The translations under genes and the position numbers were made by a program. This document shows, piece after piece, positions 18,889 to 28,007 of a DNA stretch of 64,000 bases. Each line of letters opens with the position of its first letter. The stretch's first letter is position 1. Below the pieces are notes generated by a model, which searched no databases, was not told the origin of the DNA, and was given only the letters and a program-made list of their open reading frames with translations. Origin of the DNA: Sphingomonas caseinilytica (GTDB lineage Bacteria; Pseudomonadota; Alphaproteobacteria; Sphingomonadales; Sphingomonadaceae); the NCBI RefSeq assembly GCF_023516455.1, contig NZ_JAMGBA010000001.1, positions 1,271,929-1,335,928 on the forward strand. The letters are read 5' to 3'.

Positions 18889-20157
18889 ATGAGTTCACCG
18901 CCTCCCGCCCCGGTTCTTGCCCGGTTCAATCCGGCCCAGCCTGGCGCGGCGGGGATGAAGGCTGCCGCAACCGGGCTGCTGGTGGTGATGGCGGCGATCT
19001 TCGTCATCGCCCGGCATTTCGAACATGCCTATCCCTGGGTCGGCTATGTGAAAGCATTTGCCGAGGCGGCGATGGTCGGCGGCCTGGCCGACTGGTTTGC
19101 CGTCACCGCCCTGTTCCGTCATCCCCTTGGCCTTCCGATCCCGCACACCGCGATCATACCGCGCAACAAGGATCGTATCGGCGACGCGCTGGCCAACTTC
19201 CTGCAGCAGAACTTCCTCGTCGCCCCCGTCGTGGCGCGACGAATGCGGAATATGGATGTGGCCGGCGCCGTCGGCCGGTTCCTCCAGGCGCCCCAAGGCG
19301 AGGAAACGCGCATCCGGAGGGGTGCCAGCCGTCTCATCGCCGACCTGTTCGAAAGCCTGGACGACGAGCGGCTGGGCGGACTGGTCAAGACATCCATCGC
19401 AAACCGCATCCGCAAGATGGAAGTGTCGCCGCTCCTTGGGCACGCGCTGGCCTCGGCGATCAACGAGGATCGCCATGTACCGATGCTGGAGGCGGCGATC
19501 CGATGGACCGCCCGCGCACTGGACGCCAACGAAGGCCTGATCCGCGATATGGTCCACAAGCGGGCCAATTGGGTGCTGAAGCTGGCCGGCCTCGATGCGA
19601 AGCTTGCCGATGCGATCGTCGATGGGCTGCGAAAGCTCAGCGCCGACATGCATACCGACCCGGCCCATCCAGTCAGGGTGAAGATTGAGCAGGCGCTGGC
19701 CGACCTGGCGAACGACCTCCAGACAAAGCCCGAAACCAGGGAGAAGGTCGAAGAAATCAAACAGCAGCTGCTCGACAACAAATCGGTGTCGATGTGGCTC
19801 GACACGCTTTGGCAAAAAGGCCGCGAGGCGATCATCCGCGCCGCCCGCAATCCCGACGCCGCCATGGCCGGGAAACTGGGCGATGTGCTGAAATCCATGG
19901 GCGAGAGCCTGGAGAACGACCCGCGCCTCAAGTCTGCGATCAACATGTTCGTCCGCCGGTCCGTGTCCGGGATGGCCGCCAGCTATGGCGGTTCGATCGT
20001 CAAGCTGGTCAGCGAAACGGTTCGCCGGTGGGATGCGCAAACCATAACCGACCGACTGGAAACGACAGTCGGCCGTGACCTTCAATATATCCGGATCAAC
20101 GGAACGCTTGTCGGCGGGTTGGTCGGCGTCGTGCTGCACGCGCTCGACGCGATCTAG
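18889..20157 (+). CDS. DUF445 membrane protein
   Basis: 422 aa. The signature N-terminal block is visible: one transmembrane helix (GLLVVMAAIFVIARHF), then AEAAMVGGLADWFAVTALFRHPLGLPIPHTAIIPRNKDRIG, which defines DUF445/YjiN. A long helical region follows and a last hydrophobic segment (NGTLVGGLVGVVLHAL) closes the protein. No function has been assigned to the family. The start is uncertain: GTG at 18880 and ATG at 18889 share the frame and neither has a strong ribosome binding site. Confidence 0.9.
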   Translation: MSSPPPAPVLARFNPAQPGAAGMKAAATGLLVVMAAIFVIARHFEHAYPWVGYVKAFAEAAMVGGLADWFAVTALFRHPLGLPIPHTAIIPRNKDRIGDALANFLQQNFLVAPVVARRMRNMDVAGAVGRFLQAPQGEETRIRRGASRLIADLFESLDDERLGGLVKTSIANRIRKMEVSPLLGHALASAINEDRHVPMLEAAIRWTARALDANEGLIRDMVHKRANWVLKLAGLDAKLADAIVDGLRKLSADMHTDPAHPVRVKIEQALADLANDLQTKPETREKVEEIKQQLLDNKSVSMWLDTLWQKGREAIIRAARNPDAAMAGKLGDVLKSMGESLENDPRLKSAINMFVRRSVSGMAASYGGSIVKLVSETVRRWDAQTITDRLETTVGRDLQYIRINGTLVGGLVGVVLHALDAI

Positions 20158-20222
20158 GGGCTTGCATCCGCGCCATTGACCGGCTCCATTCCCCTTCGAA
20201 ATCGATCAGGGGAATCACCGAA

Positions 20223-21551
20223 ATGAAGTTTGCCGCCGGACTTGCCGCGACCGTAGCCGCGTTCGCTCTTGCCACTCCATCAATCGCCCAGACGCCCGAG
20301 GCGGTAACGGTCATTCACGCCGGTACCGTCCTGACCGATCCCGGCAAGGCAGCCCTCAGCAACGCAAGCGTGATCGTCCGCGGACGGACGATCGAGGCGG
20401 TCCAGCCCGGCTTCGTCGACGTGCCCGGCGCGAAGGTCGTCGACTTGCGCAACGCTACGGTCCTTCCGGGCCTGATCGACAGCCATGTCCACTTGAGCGG
20501 CCTCGACGATCGCTTCCAGGCGCGATTGCTCGCGTCAACGCGCGACAATGAGGACGAAGCCTATACCGCGCTGATCAACGCCCGGAAGACGCTGCTCGCC
20601 GGGTTCACGACCGTTCGCGACCTGGGTGGCGATCCGCGTCTGGTGATCAGCCTGCGAGATGCCATCAACGCAGGTGATCTGGCCGGCCCGACGATCATTT
20701 CCGCCGCCAGGATGGTGTCGGTGTCAGGCGGCCACGGCGATGCGCGCAACGGTCGCAACCGGGACGGAGCGGCGGCGGTCGCCAACCCCGGCAACGTCTG
20801 CAACGGCGCCGACGATTGCCGCCGTGCGGTTCGCGAGCAGATCAGCGCCGGTGCCGACGTCATCAAGATCGCCGCGACCGGCGGCGTCCTTTCGAATGTG
20901 CCGGGCGGCCTAAACCAGCAGATGATGGATGACGAGATGCGGGCCGTCGTCGCAACTGCAAGGACGTTCGACCGGAAAGTCGCGGCGCATGCCCATGGGG
21001 TGGAAGGGGTCAACGCAGCCCTTCGTGCCGGCGTCAGCTCGATCGAACATGGCACCTTCACCAACGAAGAGACCTTCCGGCTCTACAAGGAAACCGGCGC
21101 TTACTATGTCCCGACATTGCTGGCGCCTGCTGCGGCACTGGCTGACGGACAGCGCGGCGCACTGACAGCTGCCCAGTTCGACAAGGCCAAGCTGGCTGCG
21201 GGGAATGCGGAGAAGAGCTTTGGCGAGGCCATCAAGCGCGGCGTCAAGATCGCTTTCGGGACCGATACCGGCGTCAGCCCCCACGGCCGCAACGCCGAGG
21301 AATTCGCGCTGATGACCAAGAACGGGATGAGCCCTGCCCTGGCAATTCGTTCCGCGACCGTCGACGCCGCCGAACTGCTAGGCCTTTCCGCCCGCGTGGG
21401 AACGATCGAACCGGGCAAGGAAGCGGACATCATCGCCGTTGCCGGAGACCCGACGAGCAATGTTCGCCTGCTCGAGAATGTCGGCTTCGTGATGAAGCGT
21501 GGAAAGCTGATCAAGCTGGACGGCAAGCCGCAGCTGACCGCCGCCGACTAG
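20223..21551 (+). CDS. Exported amidohydrolase (imidazolonepropionase-like)
   Basis: 442 aa with a signal peptide ([21 protein letters not shown] then Q). The metal site is complete: HVH in [13 protein letters not shown], a probable carbamylated Lys in [12 protein letters not shown], His residues in AHAHGVEG and SIEHGTF, and the Asp in [13 protein letters not shown]. The closing block [21 protein letters not shown] is typical. Secreted sphingomonad and xanthomonad members of this group often act as dipeptidases or on N-acyl amino acids; the substrate here is not predictable. It overlaps murA by 4 bases tail to tail. Confidence 0.88.
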   Translation: MKFAAGLAATVAAFALATPSIAQTPEAVTVIHAGTVLTDPGKAALSNASVIVRGRTIEAVQPGFVDVPGAKVVDLRNATVLPGLIDSHVHLSGLDDRFQARLLASTRDNEDEAYTALINARKTLLAGFTTVRDLGGDPRLVISLRDAINAGDLAGPTIISAARMVSVSGGHGDARNGRNRDGAAAVANPGNVCNGADDCRRAVREQISAGADVIKIAATGGVLSNVPGGLNQQMMDDEMRAVVATARTFDRKVAAHAHGVEGVNAALRAGVSSIEHGTFTNEETFRLYKETGAYYVPTLLAPAAALADGQRGALTAAQFDKAKLAAGNAEKSFGEAIKRGVKIAFGTDTGVSPHGRNAEEFALMTKNGMSPALAIRSATVDAAELLGLSARVGTIEPGKEADIIAVAGDPTSNVRLLENVGFVMKRGKLIKLDGKPQLTAAD

Positions 21552-22831
21552 CCTGCGCTAACACGCTCTATGGTTGCACCGACGGCGGAGAGCTTTTCTT
21601 CGAGCCGCTCATAGCCGCGGTCGAGGTGGTAGACGCGAAGCACCTCGGTCTCCCCCTCGGCCGCGAGGCCGGCGAGAATGAGGCTCATCGAGGCGCGGAG
21701 GTCGGTCGCCATCACCTGCGCGCCGGTCAACGGATTGCCGCCCTTGACGATGGCGGATCGGCCATGGACTTCGATGTCAGCGCCCATCCGGCGAAGCTCC
21801 GGAACATGCATGTAGCGGTTCTCGAAGATGGTTTCCTCGAGGAAGCTTTGCCCCTCGGCGACCAGCAACATGGCCATGATCTGGGCCTGCATGTCGGTGG
21901 CGAAGCCCGGATAAGGCGCGGTCGAGATGGCGAGCGGGCGGAGCGGCTGGTGGGCGGTGACCTTCATGCCACCATCGGTGAATTCGATCGCGAGCCCAGC
22001 AGCTGCCAGCGCGTTGGTGGTTGCCAGCATCTCGTGCGGGCGTACGCCGACGAGCTCGATCGAACCGCCGGTGATGCCGGCAGCGCAGGCGTAGCTGCCC
22101 GCTTCGATCCGGTCCGGCATTACTTCATATTCGCAACCATGCAGGCCTTCGACGCCGTCGATGATGAGGTGCGAGGAGCCGATGCCTTCGATCTTCGCGC
22201 CCATCGCCACTAGCAGGTTGCAGAGGTCGACGATCTCGGGTTCGCGCGCCGCGTTGAACAATTGGGTTCGGCCGGTCGTCAGCACCGCTGCCATCAGCGC
22301 ATTTTCGGTCGCGCCTACAGACACGACGGGGAAGCTGAAGTCGCCGCCAGGAAGCCGGCCCTTGGGCGCGGTGGCCTTCACATAGCCGGCGGCGATCTCG
22401 ATCTCCGCGCCCATGCATTCGAGCGCTTTCAGGTGAAGGTCGATCGGCCGGTCGCCGATTGCGCAGCCGCCAGGCAGTGAAACGGTCGATTCGCCGGCTC
22501 GGGCCAGCATCGGCCCAAGCACCAGGATCGAGGCCCGCATCTTTCGGACCATGTCATAGGGAGCGACGGTCGAGGCGATCTCGCTCGCCTGCAAAGTCAT
22601 CTTGCGGCCAACCTCGCCCTTCTTGACGCCCGCGACCGAGGTCGAGACGCCGAGACCGTTGAGCAAATGGCCGAAGCTGTCGACGTCCGCCAGGCGCGGC
22701 AAATTGGCCAGCGTCAGCTTCTCGTCGGTGAGCAACGCGCAGGGGAGCAGCGTCAGTGCGCTGTTCTTTGCGCCCGAAATCGGGATCTTGCCTTCGAGGC
22801 GCTTGCCGCCGGTGATGCGAATGGAGTCCAT
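21548..22831 (-). CDS. murA: UDP-N-acetylglucosamine 1-carboxyvinyltransferase
   Basis: 427 aa. First committed step of peptidoglycan synthesis, transferring enolpyruvate from PEP to UDP-GlcNAc. N-terminal [19 protein letters not shown] is characteristic, and the catalytic Cys (about residue 123) is present in [18 protein letters not shown], predicting fosfomycin sensitivity at the enzyme level. The C-terminal [14 protein letters not shown] is conserved. Single gene, 38 bases downstream of clpS. Confidence 0.96.
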   Translation of the reverse strand: MDSIRITGGKRLEGKIPISGAKNSALTLLPCALLTDEKLTLANLPRLADVDSFGHLLNGLGVSTSVAGVKKGEVGRKMTLQASEIASTVAPYDMVRKMRASILVLGPMLARAGESTVSLPGGCAIGDRPIDLHLKALECMGAEIEIAAGYVKATAPKGRLPGGDFSFPVVSVGATENALMAAVLTTGRTQLFNAAREPEIVDLCNLLVAMGAKIEGIGSSHLIIDGVEGLHGCEYEVMPDRIEAGSYACAAGITGGSIELVGVRPHEMLATTNALAAAGLAIEFTDGGMKVTAHQPLRPLAISTAPYPGFATDMQAQIMAMLLVAEGQSFLEETIFENRYMHVPELRRMGADIEVHGRSAIVKGGNPLTGAQVMATDLRASMSLILAGLAAEGETEVLRVYHLDRGYERLEEKLSAVGATIERVSAG

Positions 22832-22869
22832 TGCCGCGCTTTAGCGCGCCGGATGAGACTCACAAGATG

Positions 22870-23226
22870 TCAGGCTTTTTCCAAGGTGCACTGAAGCGGG
22901 TGCTGATTCTCCCGCGCGAAGTCGATGACCTGAGAAACTTTCGTTTCCGCGACTTCGTAGGTGAAGACCCCGCACACGGCCACGCCCTGCTGGTGGACCT
23001 GAAGCATGACGCGGGTCGCATCTTCTAAGTCCATGGTGAAATAGCGCTGCAGAACCAGGACGACGAACTCCATCGGAGTATAGTCGTCGTTCAGCATCAG
23101 CACCTTGTAGTTGCTGGGCTTCTTCGTCCGCGGACGCGTGCGCGTTACGACTCCGGTCTCGATCTCGTCGAGGCCGTCGCCTTGTCCCGGCTCGTCGCCG
23201 GCCATCAGAATCACTCGGTCAATCAT
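22870..23226 (-). CDS. clpS: ATP-dependent Clp protease adaptor
   Basis: 118 aa. Delivers N-degron substrates to ClpAP. Core motifs are clear: [24 protein letters not shown], including the NDDYT residues that bind the substrate amino terminus, then the His-rich helix [23 protein letters not shown]. The first about 30 residues are acidic and variable, as usual. An internal Met eight codons in is an alternative start. clpA is not in the window. Confidence 0.95.
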   Translation of the reverse strand: MIDRVILMAGDEPGQGDGLDEIETGVVTRTRPRTKKPSNYKVLMLNDDYTPMEFVVLVLQRYFTMDLEDATRVMLQVHQQGVAVCGVFTYEVAETKVSQVIDFARENQHPLQCTLEKA

Positions 23227-23286
23227 GTCGGCCTAAAATATGGCATCCCCGCAACGAGCCGCAAGGCGGCAGGCTCCACATGTCCC

Positions 23287-23325
23287 GAAAAGAAAAGCGG
23301 CCGCCCCCGGGAGGGGACGGCCGCG
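23287..23325 (-). terminator. Rho-independent terminator of the phasin gene
   Basis: Read on the minus strand, GCGGCCGTCCCC and GGGGGCGGCCGC form a long GC-rich stem with a short loop, followed by TTTTCTTTTC, starting about 30 bases after the phasin stop codon. Confidence 0.9.
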
Positions 23326-23356
23326 AACAGGGTTGCCTCACACAAGAGGGGAGAGG

Positions 23357-24133
23357 TTAGGCAACCAAAGTGTTGATGCGCTCGGCATTGAGGCTGGCGC
23401 GGGTCTGGAGCGGTTCGACCGCTTCACCAGCCAGCTTCACGACGCGCTCGGTCAGCTTCGACGTCTCGGCGACCATGCGGTCGAACGAAGCGCGAGCCAG
23501 TTCCGACTGGATCTGGAAGAATTCGGCCGGCGACTTGGCTTCAGCCAGGGTCTTCACGGCGTCGGAAGCCTGCTCGATGCCTTCACGGCCCGAAGCAATG
23601 ACGTCCTGGCCGAGGGCCTTGGCGCCGCCAACGGCGATGCGGCCGGCTTCGACGAACGCTTCGACATTGGCCTTGGTCAGCTCGCTCAGCTCTTCAGCGG
23701 CCTTCTGCGACTTGGCAGCGATCTGCTGCGAACGCTCACCGGCTTCGGAAACGAACTGCTGGTACTTGTCGGCGCCCGGAAGCTGGAAGCCGGCGAACAG
23801 CTGGTTGAAATCATAAGTCATGGTCTTGGTCCCTTCGATTTGCTTGACGCTGGCTGCGGCCTTCTTGGCCACGGTCGCCTTACGGGCGCGCTTGACGGTC
23901 TTCGCTGCGCGCTTGTTGACCTTCTTCACCGCTTCGACGACCGGAGCGGCCGGCTTGCGGGTGCGGCGAGCCTTCGGCTTTGCCTTGGCGACCGGCTTGG
24001 TTTCGATCACTGGGGTGTTCACAACCGCCGGGGCAGCAACTACTTCAGTTGTCTCGGCAACGGCCTTCACCGGTGCTTCGGCAGCCTTGGCAACCGCTTC
24101 GATCTTTCCCTCAACCTTGGTCTCTTCAGCCAC
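23357..24133 (-). CDS. Phasin with histone-H1-like basic N-terminal region
   Basis: 258 aa. The GTG at 24133 is chosen because AAAGGAG lies 8 bases upstream and translation from there gives a coherent protein. Residues about 1-105 are rich in Ala, Lys, Val and Pro with AKPKARRTRKPAAPV and VKRARKATVAKKA, like the DNA-binding tails of PhaF/histone-H1-like proteins. Residues about 110-258 form a phasin domain (FAGFQLPGADKYQQFVSEAGERS, then helices rich in Ala and Glu). Phasins coat polyhydroxyalkanoate granules; a PHA synthase is encoded at 31.1-32.9 kb. A Met at the domain junction could be an internal start giving a short phasin. Confidence 0.85.
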   Translation of the reverse strand: MAEETKVEGKIEAVAKAAEAPVKAVAETTEVVAAPAVVNTPVIETKPVAKAKPKARRTRKPAAPVVEAVKKVNKRAAKTVKRARKATVAKKAAASVKQIEGTKTMTYDFNQLFAGFQLPGADKYQQFVSEAGERSQQIAAKSQKAAEELSELTKANVEAFVEAGRIAVGGAKALGQDVIASGREGIEQASDAVKTLAEAKSPAEFFQIQSELARASFDRMVAETSKLTERVVKLAGEAVEPLQTRASLNAERINTLVA

Positions 24134-24147
24134 GTCAAAAACTCCTT

Positions 24148-24159
24148 TGCTGCGGTGCA
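24148..24159 (-). promoter_or_regulatory. Candidate PhaR operator 1 of the phasin gene
   Basis: On the minus strand the 12 bases read TGCACCGCAGCA, an exact match to TGCRNYGCASMA, the PhaR consensus I recall from Bradyrhizobium. It abuts the phasin ribosome binding site, a position suited to blocking transcription. Confidence 0.5.
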
Positions 24160-24194
24160 ACATAGTGCACTGCGGTATGGGTTTCAAGCATTTT

Positions 24195-24209
24195 TTGTGC
24201 ATTGCACAA
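24195..24209 (+). promoter_or_regulatory. Candidate PhaR operator 2, perfect palindrome
   Basis: TTGTGCA-T-TGCACAA is a perfect 15-base palindrome; its last 12 bases (TGCATTGCACAA) also match TGCRNYGCASMA exactly. It lies about 62 bases upstream of the phasin start, within a T-rich stretch likely to contain the promoter. Confidence 0.55.
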
Positions 24210-24266
24210 TAAAACGGATTTGCGGTGCCGCTTGACGTAGCGGCGGGTGCCAAGGCAACAGCGCAC

Positions 24267-24926
24267 ATGGCCGACCCGACCAACTCCCAGCTCCGCCGCC
24301 GCCGCGGCCTTCTGATCGTCCTGTCGTCACCTTCGGGCGCAGGAAAATCGACCATCAGCCGAATGCTGCTGGAATCCGACCCGCACATCACCCTGTCGAT
24401 CAGCGCAACGACGCGGCCGATGCGGCCCGGCGAGGTCGAGGGCGTCGACTATCACTTCGTCGATGAGGCGGAGTTCCAGCGGATGGTTCGCGAAGGCGAA
24501 TTCGCGGAGTGGGCGCCGGTATTCGATCACCACTATGGCTCGCCGCAAGCGCCGATCAAGGCAGCCCTCCGGGAAGGTCGCGACGTCATTTTCGACATCG
24601 ACTGGCAGGGCACGCAGCAGCTGCACGCCGCCATGGGCGAGGATTTGGTTCGAGTCTTCATCCTGCCGCCTTCGATGAAGGAGCTGGATCGCCGCCTTCA
24701 TGAGCGCGGTACGGATAGCGACGAAGTCATTGCCGGCCGGATGCAGCGTGCCGCGGCCGAAATCAGCCACTGGGCCGAATATGATTATGTCCTGATCAAC
24801 GAGGACATGGACGAATGCTTGCGCGAGGTCCGCTCGATCCTGGATGCGGAGCGGCTGAAACGCTGGCGTCAGGCGGGGCTGGTCAGCTTCGTCCGTGACC
24901 TGGTTGCAAGCTCACCGGCGCAATAG
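24267..24926 (+). CDS. gmk: Guanylate kinase
   Basis: 219 aa. Phosphorylates GMP to GDP. The P-loop SSPSGAGKST, the GMP-binding SISATTRPMRPGEVEGVDYHFV block, and the HYGSPQAPI and DIDWQGTQQLH stretches are all present. The ATG at 24267 gives the standard length; the 14 codons upstream in frame are not conserved-looking. It overlaps the ATP12 gene by 15 bases tail to tail. Confidence 0.96.
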   Translation: MADPTNSQLRRRRGLLIVLSSPSGAGKSTISRMLLESDPHITLSISATTRPMRPGEVEGVDYHFVDEAEFQRMVREGEFAEWAPVFDHHYGSPQAPIKAALREGRDVIFDIDWQGTQQLHAAMGEDLVRVFILPPSMKELDRRLHERGTDSDEVIAGRMQRAAAEISHWAEYDYVLINEDMDECLREVRSILDAERLKRWRQAGLVSFVRDLVASSPAQ

Positions 24927-25607
24927 CTCCAGAAAACGGGCTGCTGCGAGGAAGTCCCGCCGCCGCGCATCAAGCGCCGCACGAGCTTCGGCATCGTCGC
25001 CCCATTGTTCCAGCTGCCATCGGTCGTCGAGGCTGACCGCCTCCCAGACCGCTTCGGCAGGCATCATTTCCTCGTGAACAGCAAGCGCCGCAACCAGCGA
25101 TCCGCCGATCGTGACCATTTGCGAGAAGCCAGCGAGGTAGAAGGCGTCGAGAGCCATCACCTCATGGGATAGCTTGCGCACCGTGTCGGCAGGCTGCTCG
25201 ACATGCATAACGCCGGTGCAGATCGCGAAATCGACGTCGTAACGGCGTCGAGCCCATTCGAGTAGTACATCCCACGACTCTTGCTGCCATTGCACCAGCG
25301 CGTCCGGTCCCTCCGCGCGGTAACATGTGAGGTCGCCTTCGCCGTAGCGCGCGATTCCCGAGGCAAATTGCTCCTTGTCCGGCGCAATACGATCTATCGC
25401 CGCATTGGCGAGACCGGTGAGCGGCATTTTCCGCGGATCGATTTTGTCGCCGACGCCGTTCCATTCCTCCGCAACGGCTTGCGCCAGTTGCTCAGTTGGC
25501 AAGATCAAATCCACCTTTGCGGGGGTCTTTACCCGCCGGCCGTCGAGCGCGATCGCGAAGCCACCATCGATCGCGATTGCTTCCGCCAATTCCCAGAAGC
25601 GCTTCAC
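24912..25607 (-). CDS. ATP12-family F1-ATPase assembly chaperone
   Basis: 231 aa. Matches the ATP12 chaperone family of mitochondria and Alphaproteobacteria, which protects the F1 alpha subunit during assembly: KRFWELAEAIAIDGGFAIALDGRRVKTPAK, AEEWNGVGDKIDPRKMPLTGLANAAID, and the YRAEGPDALVQWQQESWDVLLEW core. Starts at a GTG that overlaps the upstream stop codon (GTGA). Last gene of a six-gene operon. Confidence 0.92.
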   Translation of the reverse strand: MKRFWELAEAIAIDGGFAIALDGRRVKTPAKVDLILPTEQLAQAVAEEWNGVGDKIDPRKMPLTGLANAAIDRIAPDKEQFASGIARYGEGDLTCYRAEGPDALVQWQQESWDVLLEWARRRYDVDFAICTGVMHVEQPADTVRKLSHEVMALDAFYLAGFSQMVTIGGSLVAALAVHEEMMPAEAVWEAVSLDDRWQLEQWGDDAEARAALDARRRDFLAAARFLELLRR

Positions 25608-25825
25608 TGGTCAAGCCGCTCCCAACCGCGCTTCAGGATTCGAGGGGCGACCAGCGCGTCAACGACGCCGATGATCGCGAGGATTCCGCCGAGGAGCGGC
25701 CATCCGCCAAGGCGAACAAGGTCGGAGAAGGCGATGGCGAGGCCCAGCAGGAAGGTCGCAACTCCGACGAGCCGGATCGCCGCGAATATCTGAAAGCGTT
25801 TCCTCCAGAGTTCCTCGTCTCTCAT
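25604..25825 (-). CDS. Small two-helix membrane protein
   Basis: 73 aa. The ATG at 25825 overlaps the HAD gene stop (ATGA). Charged start RDEELWRKRFQIF is followed by two hydrophobic helices (AAIRLVGVATFLLGLAIAFSDLV and PLLGGILAIIGVVDALVAPRIL) and a short basic tail. I do not recognise a named family, but such proteins sit next to ATP12 in sphingomonads as far as I recall. Translational coupling on both sides supports a real gene. Confidence 0.75.
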   Translation of the reverse strand: MRDEELWRKRFQIFAAIRLVGVATFLLGLAIAFSDLVRLGGWPLLGGILAIIGVVDALVAPRILKRGWERLDQ

Positions 25826-26484
25826 GACTTTTTTCCGATCCAATCATTGGCCAGCGCGATCACTTGGCTCGGCTCCATTGCGACAGTGTGAGCACCATAT
25901 GCCGTCAATTCTTCGACCTCGTGATAGCCCCACCCTGCGCCGATCGCGCCGGCGCCGGCACTCCTGGCGCATCCCATGTCCCAGCCGGTATCGCCGACGA
26001 AGATGGTCTGGCCGGGCTCCGCCCCTGCCTCTGCCATGGCCGCCAGCGCCATGCCGGGATGCGGCTTGGATGGATTTCGGTCGGCCGTCTGCAAGGTTAC
26101 GAATCTGTCGCCAAGTCCATGAGCTTCAAGGCAAAATTTAAGACCGCGATCGCTTTTGCCGGTCGCCACGCCGAGCAGCCAGCCGTCCGACTCCAGCTGG
26201 TTGAGCAGCTCGATGATGCCGTCGAACAATGGTTCGTCGACCTGCCCAGCGCCGCGCATCGCGAAGAAGGCTTCCTTGTAGGATTGGGTGAGCGCGGCAT
26301 GATCGCCGTCCGGCGCGAGGCGCTCCATCGATTCCATCAGGCTGAGCCCAATGACTTTCCGGGTGACCTCGATCGGCGGGCAAATAATGCCGTGCGCGTC
26401 GAATGCCTGTTCGAGCGCCGCGCGGATGGTCGCGCCGCTATCGACCAGGGTCCCGTCGCAATCGAAAATCGCGAGCTTGTTCAT
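25822..26484 (-). CDS. HAD-superfamily hydrolase, phosphoglycolate phosphatase-like
   Basis: 220 aa. HAD motif I is FDCDGTLVDSG (nucleophile Asp and general-acid Asp), motif II lies in GVATGKSDRG, motif III Lys in NPSKPHPGM, and motif IV in IFVGDTGWDMGCARSAGAGAIG. A helical cap at about residues 15-85 places it in subclass IA. The substrate cannot be read from sequence; Gph-like or pyrophosphatase-type activity is likely. Overlaps the RluA gene by 4 bases. Confidence 0.9.
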   Translation of the reverse strand: MNKLAIFDCDGTLVDSGATIRAALEQAFDAHGIICPPIEVTRKVIGLSLMESMERLAPDGDHAALTQSYKEAFFAMRGAGQVDEPLFDGIIELLNQLESDGWLLGVATGKSDRGLKFCLEAHGLGDRFVTLQTADRNPSKPHPGMALAAMAEAGAEPGQTIFVGDTGWDMGCARSAGAGAIGAGWGYHEVEELTAYGAHTVAMEPSQVIALANDWIGKKS

Positions 26485-27629
26485 TTGCGCCGGGTTGGCC
26501 GCTTTGCTGGCTTTCCGCCGCCATCGCCGCCACGAGCGCGGCGTTCGCCCTTGCGGGCCTTGCGCACGGACTTCGCATGAGCCGCCGCGCGCTTGGCCTT
26601 TGTCACGGGCGACTTGGCAGGATCAGGATTGTCGAGCGGCATCATCTCGCCCGCCATGATGTCGAACCCCAGCATCCCCAGGCTCTCGGCGAAATGCTCC
26701 GGCAATTCCGCCGTCTGGTCGATGGCCTTGCCGTCCAGTCCTTCGACCTTCAGCCGCCGGGCGTGAAGGTGGAGCTTGCGACTGACCCCGCCAGTCAGGA
26801 AGGCAGCCGCCCCGCCATATTTGGCGTCGCCGACGATCGGATGGCCGATCGCCGCCATATGGGCGCGAAGCTGATGGGTGCGGCCGGTCAGTGGTTGAAG
26901 CTCGACCCATGCCGCACGGTTCCCGGCCCGATCGATAAGGCGGTAGCGGGTCCTCGCGGGAAGGCCGCTTTCATGGTCGACATGCATTTTCTCGCCGCCG
27001 GTGCCGGGCTGCTTGGCGAGCGGGGCGTCGATCACGCCTTCGTCGGCGGAAGGAACGCCGGTGATGATCGCCCAATAGACCTTGCGTGCCGTGCGGCCCG
27101 CGAAAGCCTTGGCGAAGTGACCGGCTGCCCGAGCCGACCGAGCCACAAGCAATACGCCGCTGGTATCCTTGTCGAGCCGGTGGACCAGCTTCGGACGTTG
27201 CCCGCCTTCGTCGGCGAGGCCGTCGAGCAGCCGATCCAGATGCTGGACGGTCTTGGTCCCGCCCTGCGTCGCGAGGCCCGGCGGCTTGTTGAGCATGAAC
27301 CAGTCACGTCCCTTGGCCAGCACCATCTCCTGTACGAAGGCGGCTTCGTCGTCGCTCAAAGGCTCGACAATGCGTTTCGGGCGGGCGCCCGGTCCTTCGG
27401 CAGGTGCTGCTTCCGCCGGCGGAACGCGAAGGACCTGCCCGGTTTCCAGTCGATCGCCCGGTGTGGCGCGCTTGCCGTCGACCCTTAGCTGACCGGTCCG
27501 CGCCCAACGCGAGACGAGATTGAAGCTGATGTCGGGAAGGTGCCGCTTGAACCAGCGATCGAGGCGAATTCCGTCATCATCCTCGCCGACGGTAAACGTC
27601 CGCGCATTGTCGCTAGGTGCCTGGGCCAT
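26481..27629 (-). CDS. RluA-family pseudouridine synthase with basic C-terminal tail
   Basis: 382 aa. An S4 RNA-binding domain (residues about 20-75; LDRWFKRHLPDISFNLVSRW) precedes the catalytic domain with the signature HRLDKDTSGVLLVARSA, whose Asp is the nucleophile, and the downstream LTGRTHQLRAHMAAIGHPIVGD. Most like the RluC/RluD branch acting on 23S rRNA. The last about 50 residues are Lys/Arg/Ala-rich, longer and more basic than usual, and could bind RNA nonspecifically. Confidence 0.92.
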   Translation of the reverse strand: MAQAPSDNARTFTVGEDDDGIRLDRWFKRHLPDISFNLVSRWARTGQLRVDGKRATPGDRLETGQVLRVPPAEAAPAEGPGARPKRIVEPLSDDEAAFVQEMVLAKGRDWFMLNKPPGLATQGGTKTVQHLDRLLDGLADEGGQRPKLVHRLDKDTSGVLLVARSARAAGHFAKAFAGRTARKVYWAIITGVPSADEGVIDAPLAKQPGTGGEKMHVDHESGLPARTRYRLIDRAGNRAAWVELQPLTGRTHQLRAHMAAIGHPIVGDAKYGGAAAFLTGGVSRKLHLHARRLKVEGLDGKAIDQTAELPEHFAESLGMLGFDIMAGEMMPLDNPDPAKSPVTKAKRAAAHAKSVRKARKGERRARGGDGGGKPAKRPTRRK

Positions 27630-27638
27630 GGCGGCCCC

Positions 27639-28007
27639 TTAGCCGCGCTCGGACCAATAGTCGAACGTGCGCTGCTGCAGCTTCTTGATGAACCGGTTCG
27701 CCCTCGGTCCTTCCCACGGGCCGGCATAGCCATGTTGCCGGGCACCTTCGATCCACCAGCCCTGGCCCGGGAGGCCGTCCGACTGGCGAACGACGAGCAC
27801 GGCGAGTTCCGGCTCGCCCCGCGCCTCGGCATCCCGGTCGACGACGCCCAGCGTCTTGCACAAGGCGCGCATCTTGGGCCGCGAAAAGCCGTAACCGAGA
27901 TGCTCGAGCAATTCCGAATAGCTGAGCGCATGTCCCGCAGCAGCTGCGGCAACCAGATGTGCCCTGATTTCCTGCCAATCGCCGAGCGCGGCGGCGCTTT
28001 CCGTCAT
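27639..28007 (-). CDS. Unknown 122-aa protein in the rluA operon
   Basis: The ATG at 28007 overlaps the upstream stop codon (ATGA). The protein is helical at the start (WQEIRAHLVAAAAAGHALSY), then SELLEHLGYGFSRPKMRALCKTLGVVDRD, and beta-like with LAVLVVRQSDGLPGQGWWIEG, ending in a Lys/Arg-rich helix. The SYSELLEHLG...ALCKTLG...GLPGQGWW order faintly recalls the helix-turn-helix half of methyltransferase-like (MGMT-type) proteins, but I see no catalytic PCHRV motif and do not claim homology. No membrane segment. Confidence 0.75.
   Translation of the reverse strand: MTESAAALGDWQEIRAHLVAAAAAGHALSYSELLEHLGYGFSRPKMRALCKTLGVVDRDAEARGEPELAVLVVRQSDGLPGQGWWIEGARQHGYAGPWEGPRANRFIKKLQQRTFDYWSERG

Noticed and set aside
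17013..19007. 664-aa minus-strand frame opposite the RND permease
   Set aside because: His/Arg/Asp/Gln-rich low-information composition with no domain; it mirrors the codon structure of the real permease gene.
18895..20139. 414-aa minus-strand frame opposite the DUF445 gene
   Set aside because: Shadow frame; the plus-strand protein carries the DUF445 signature.
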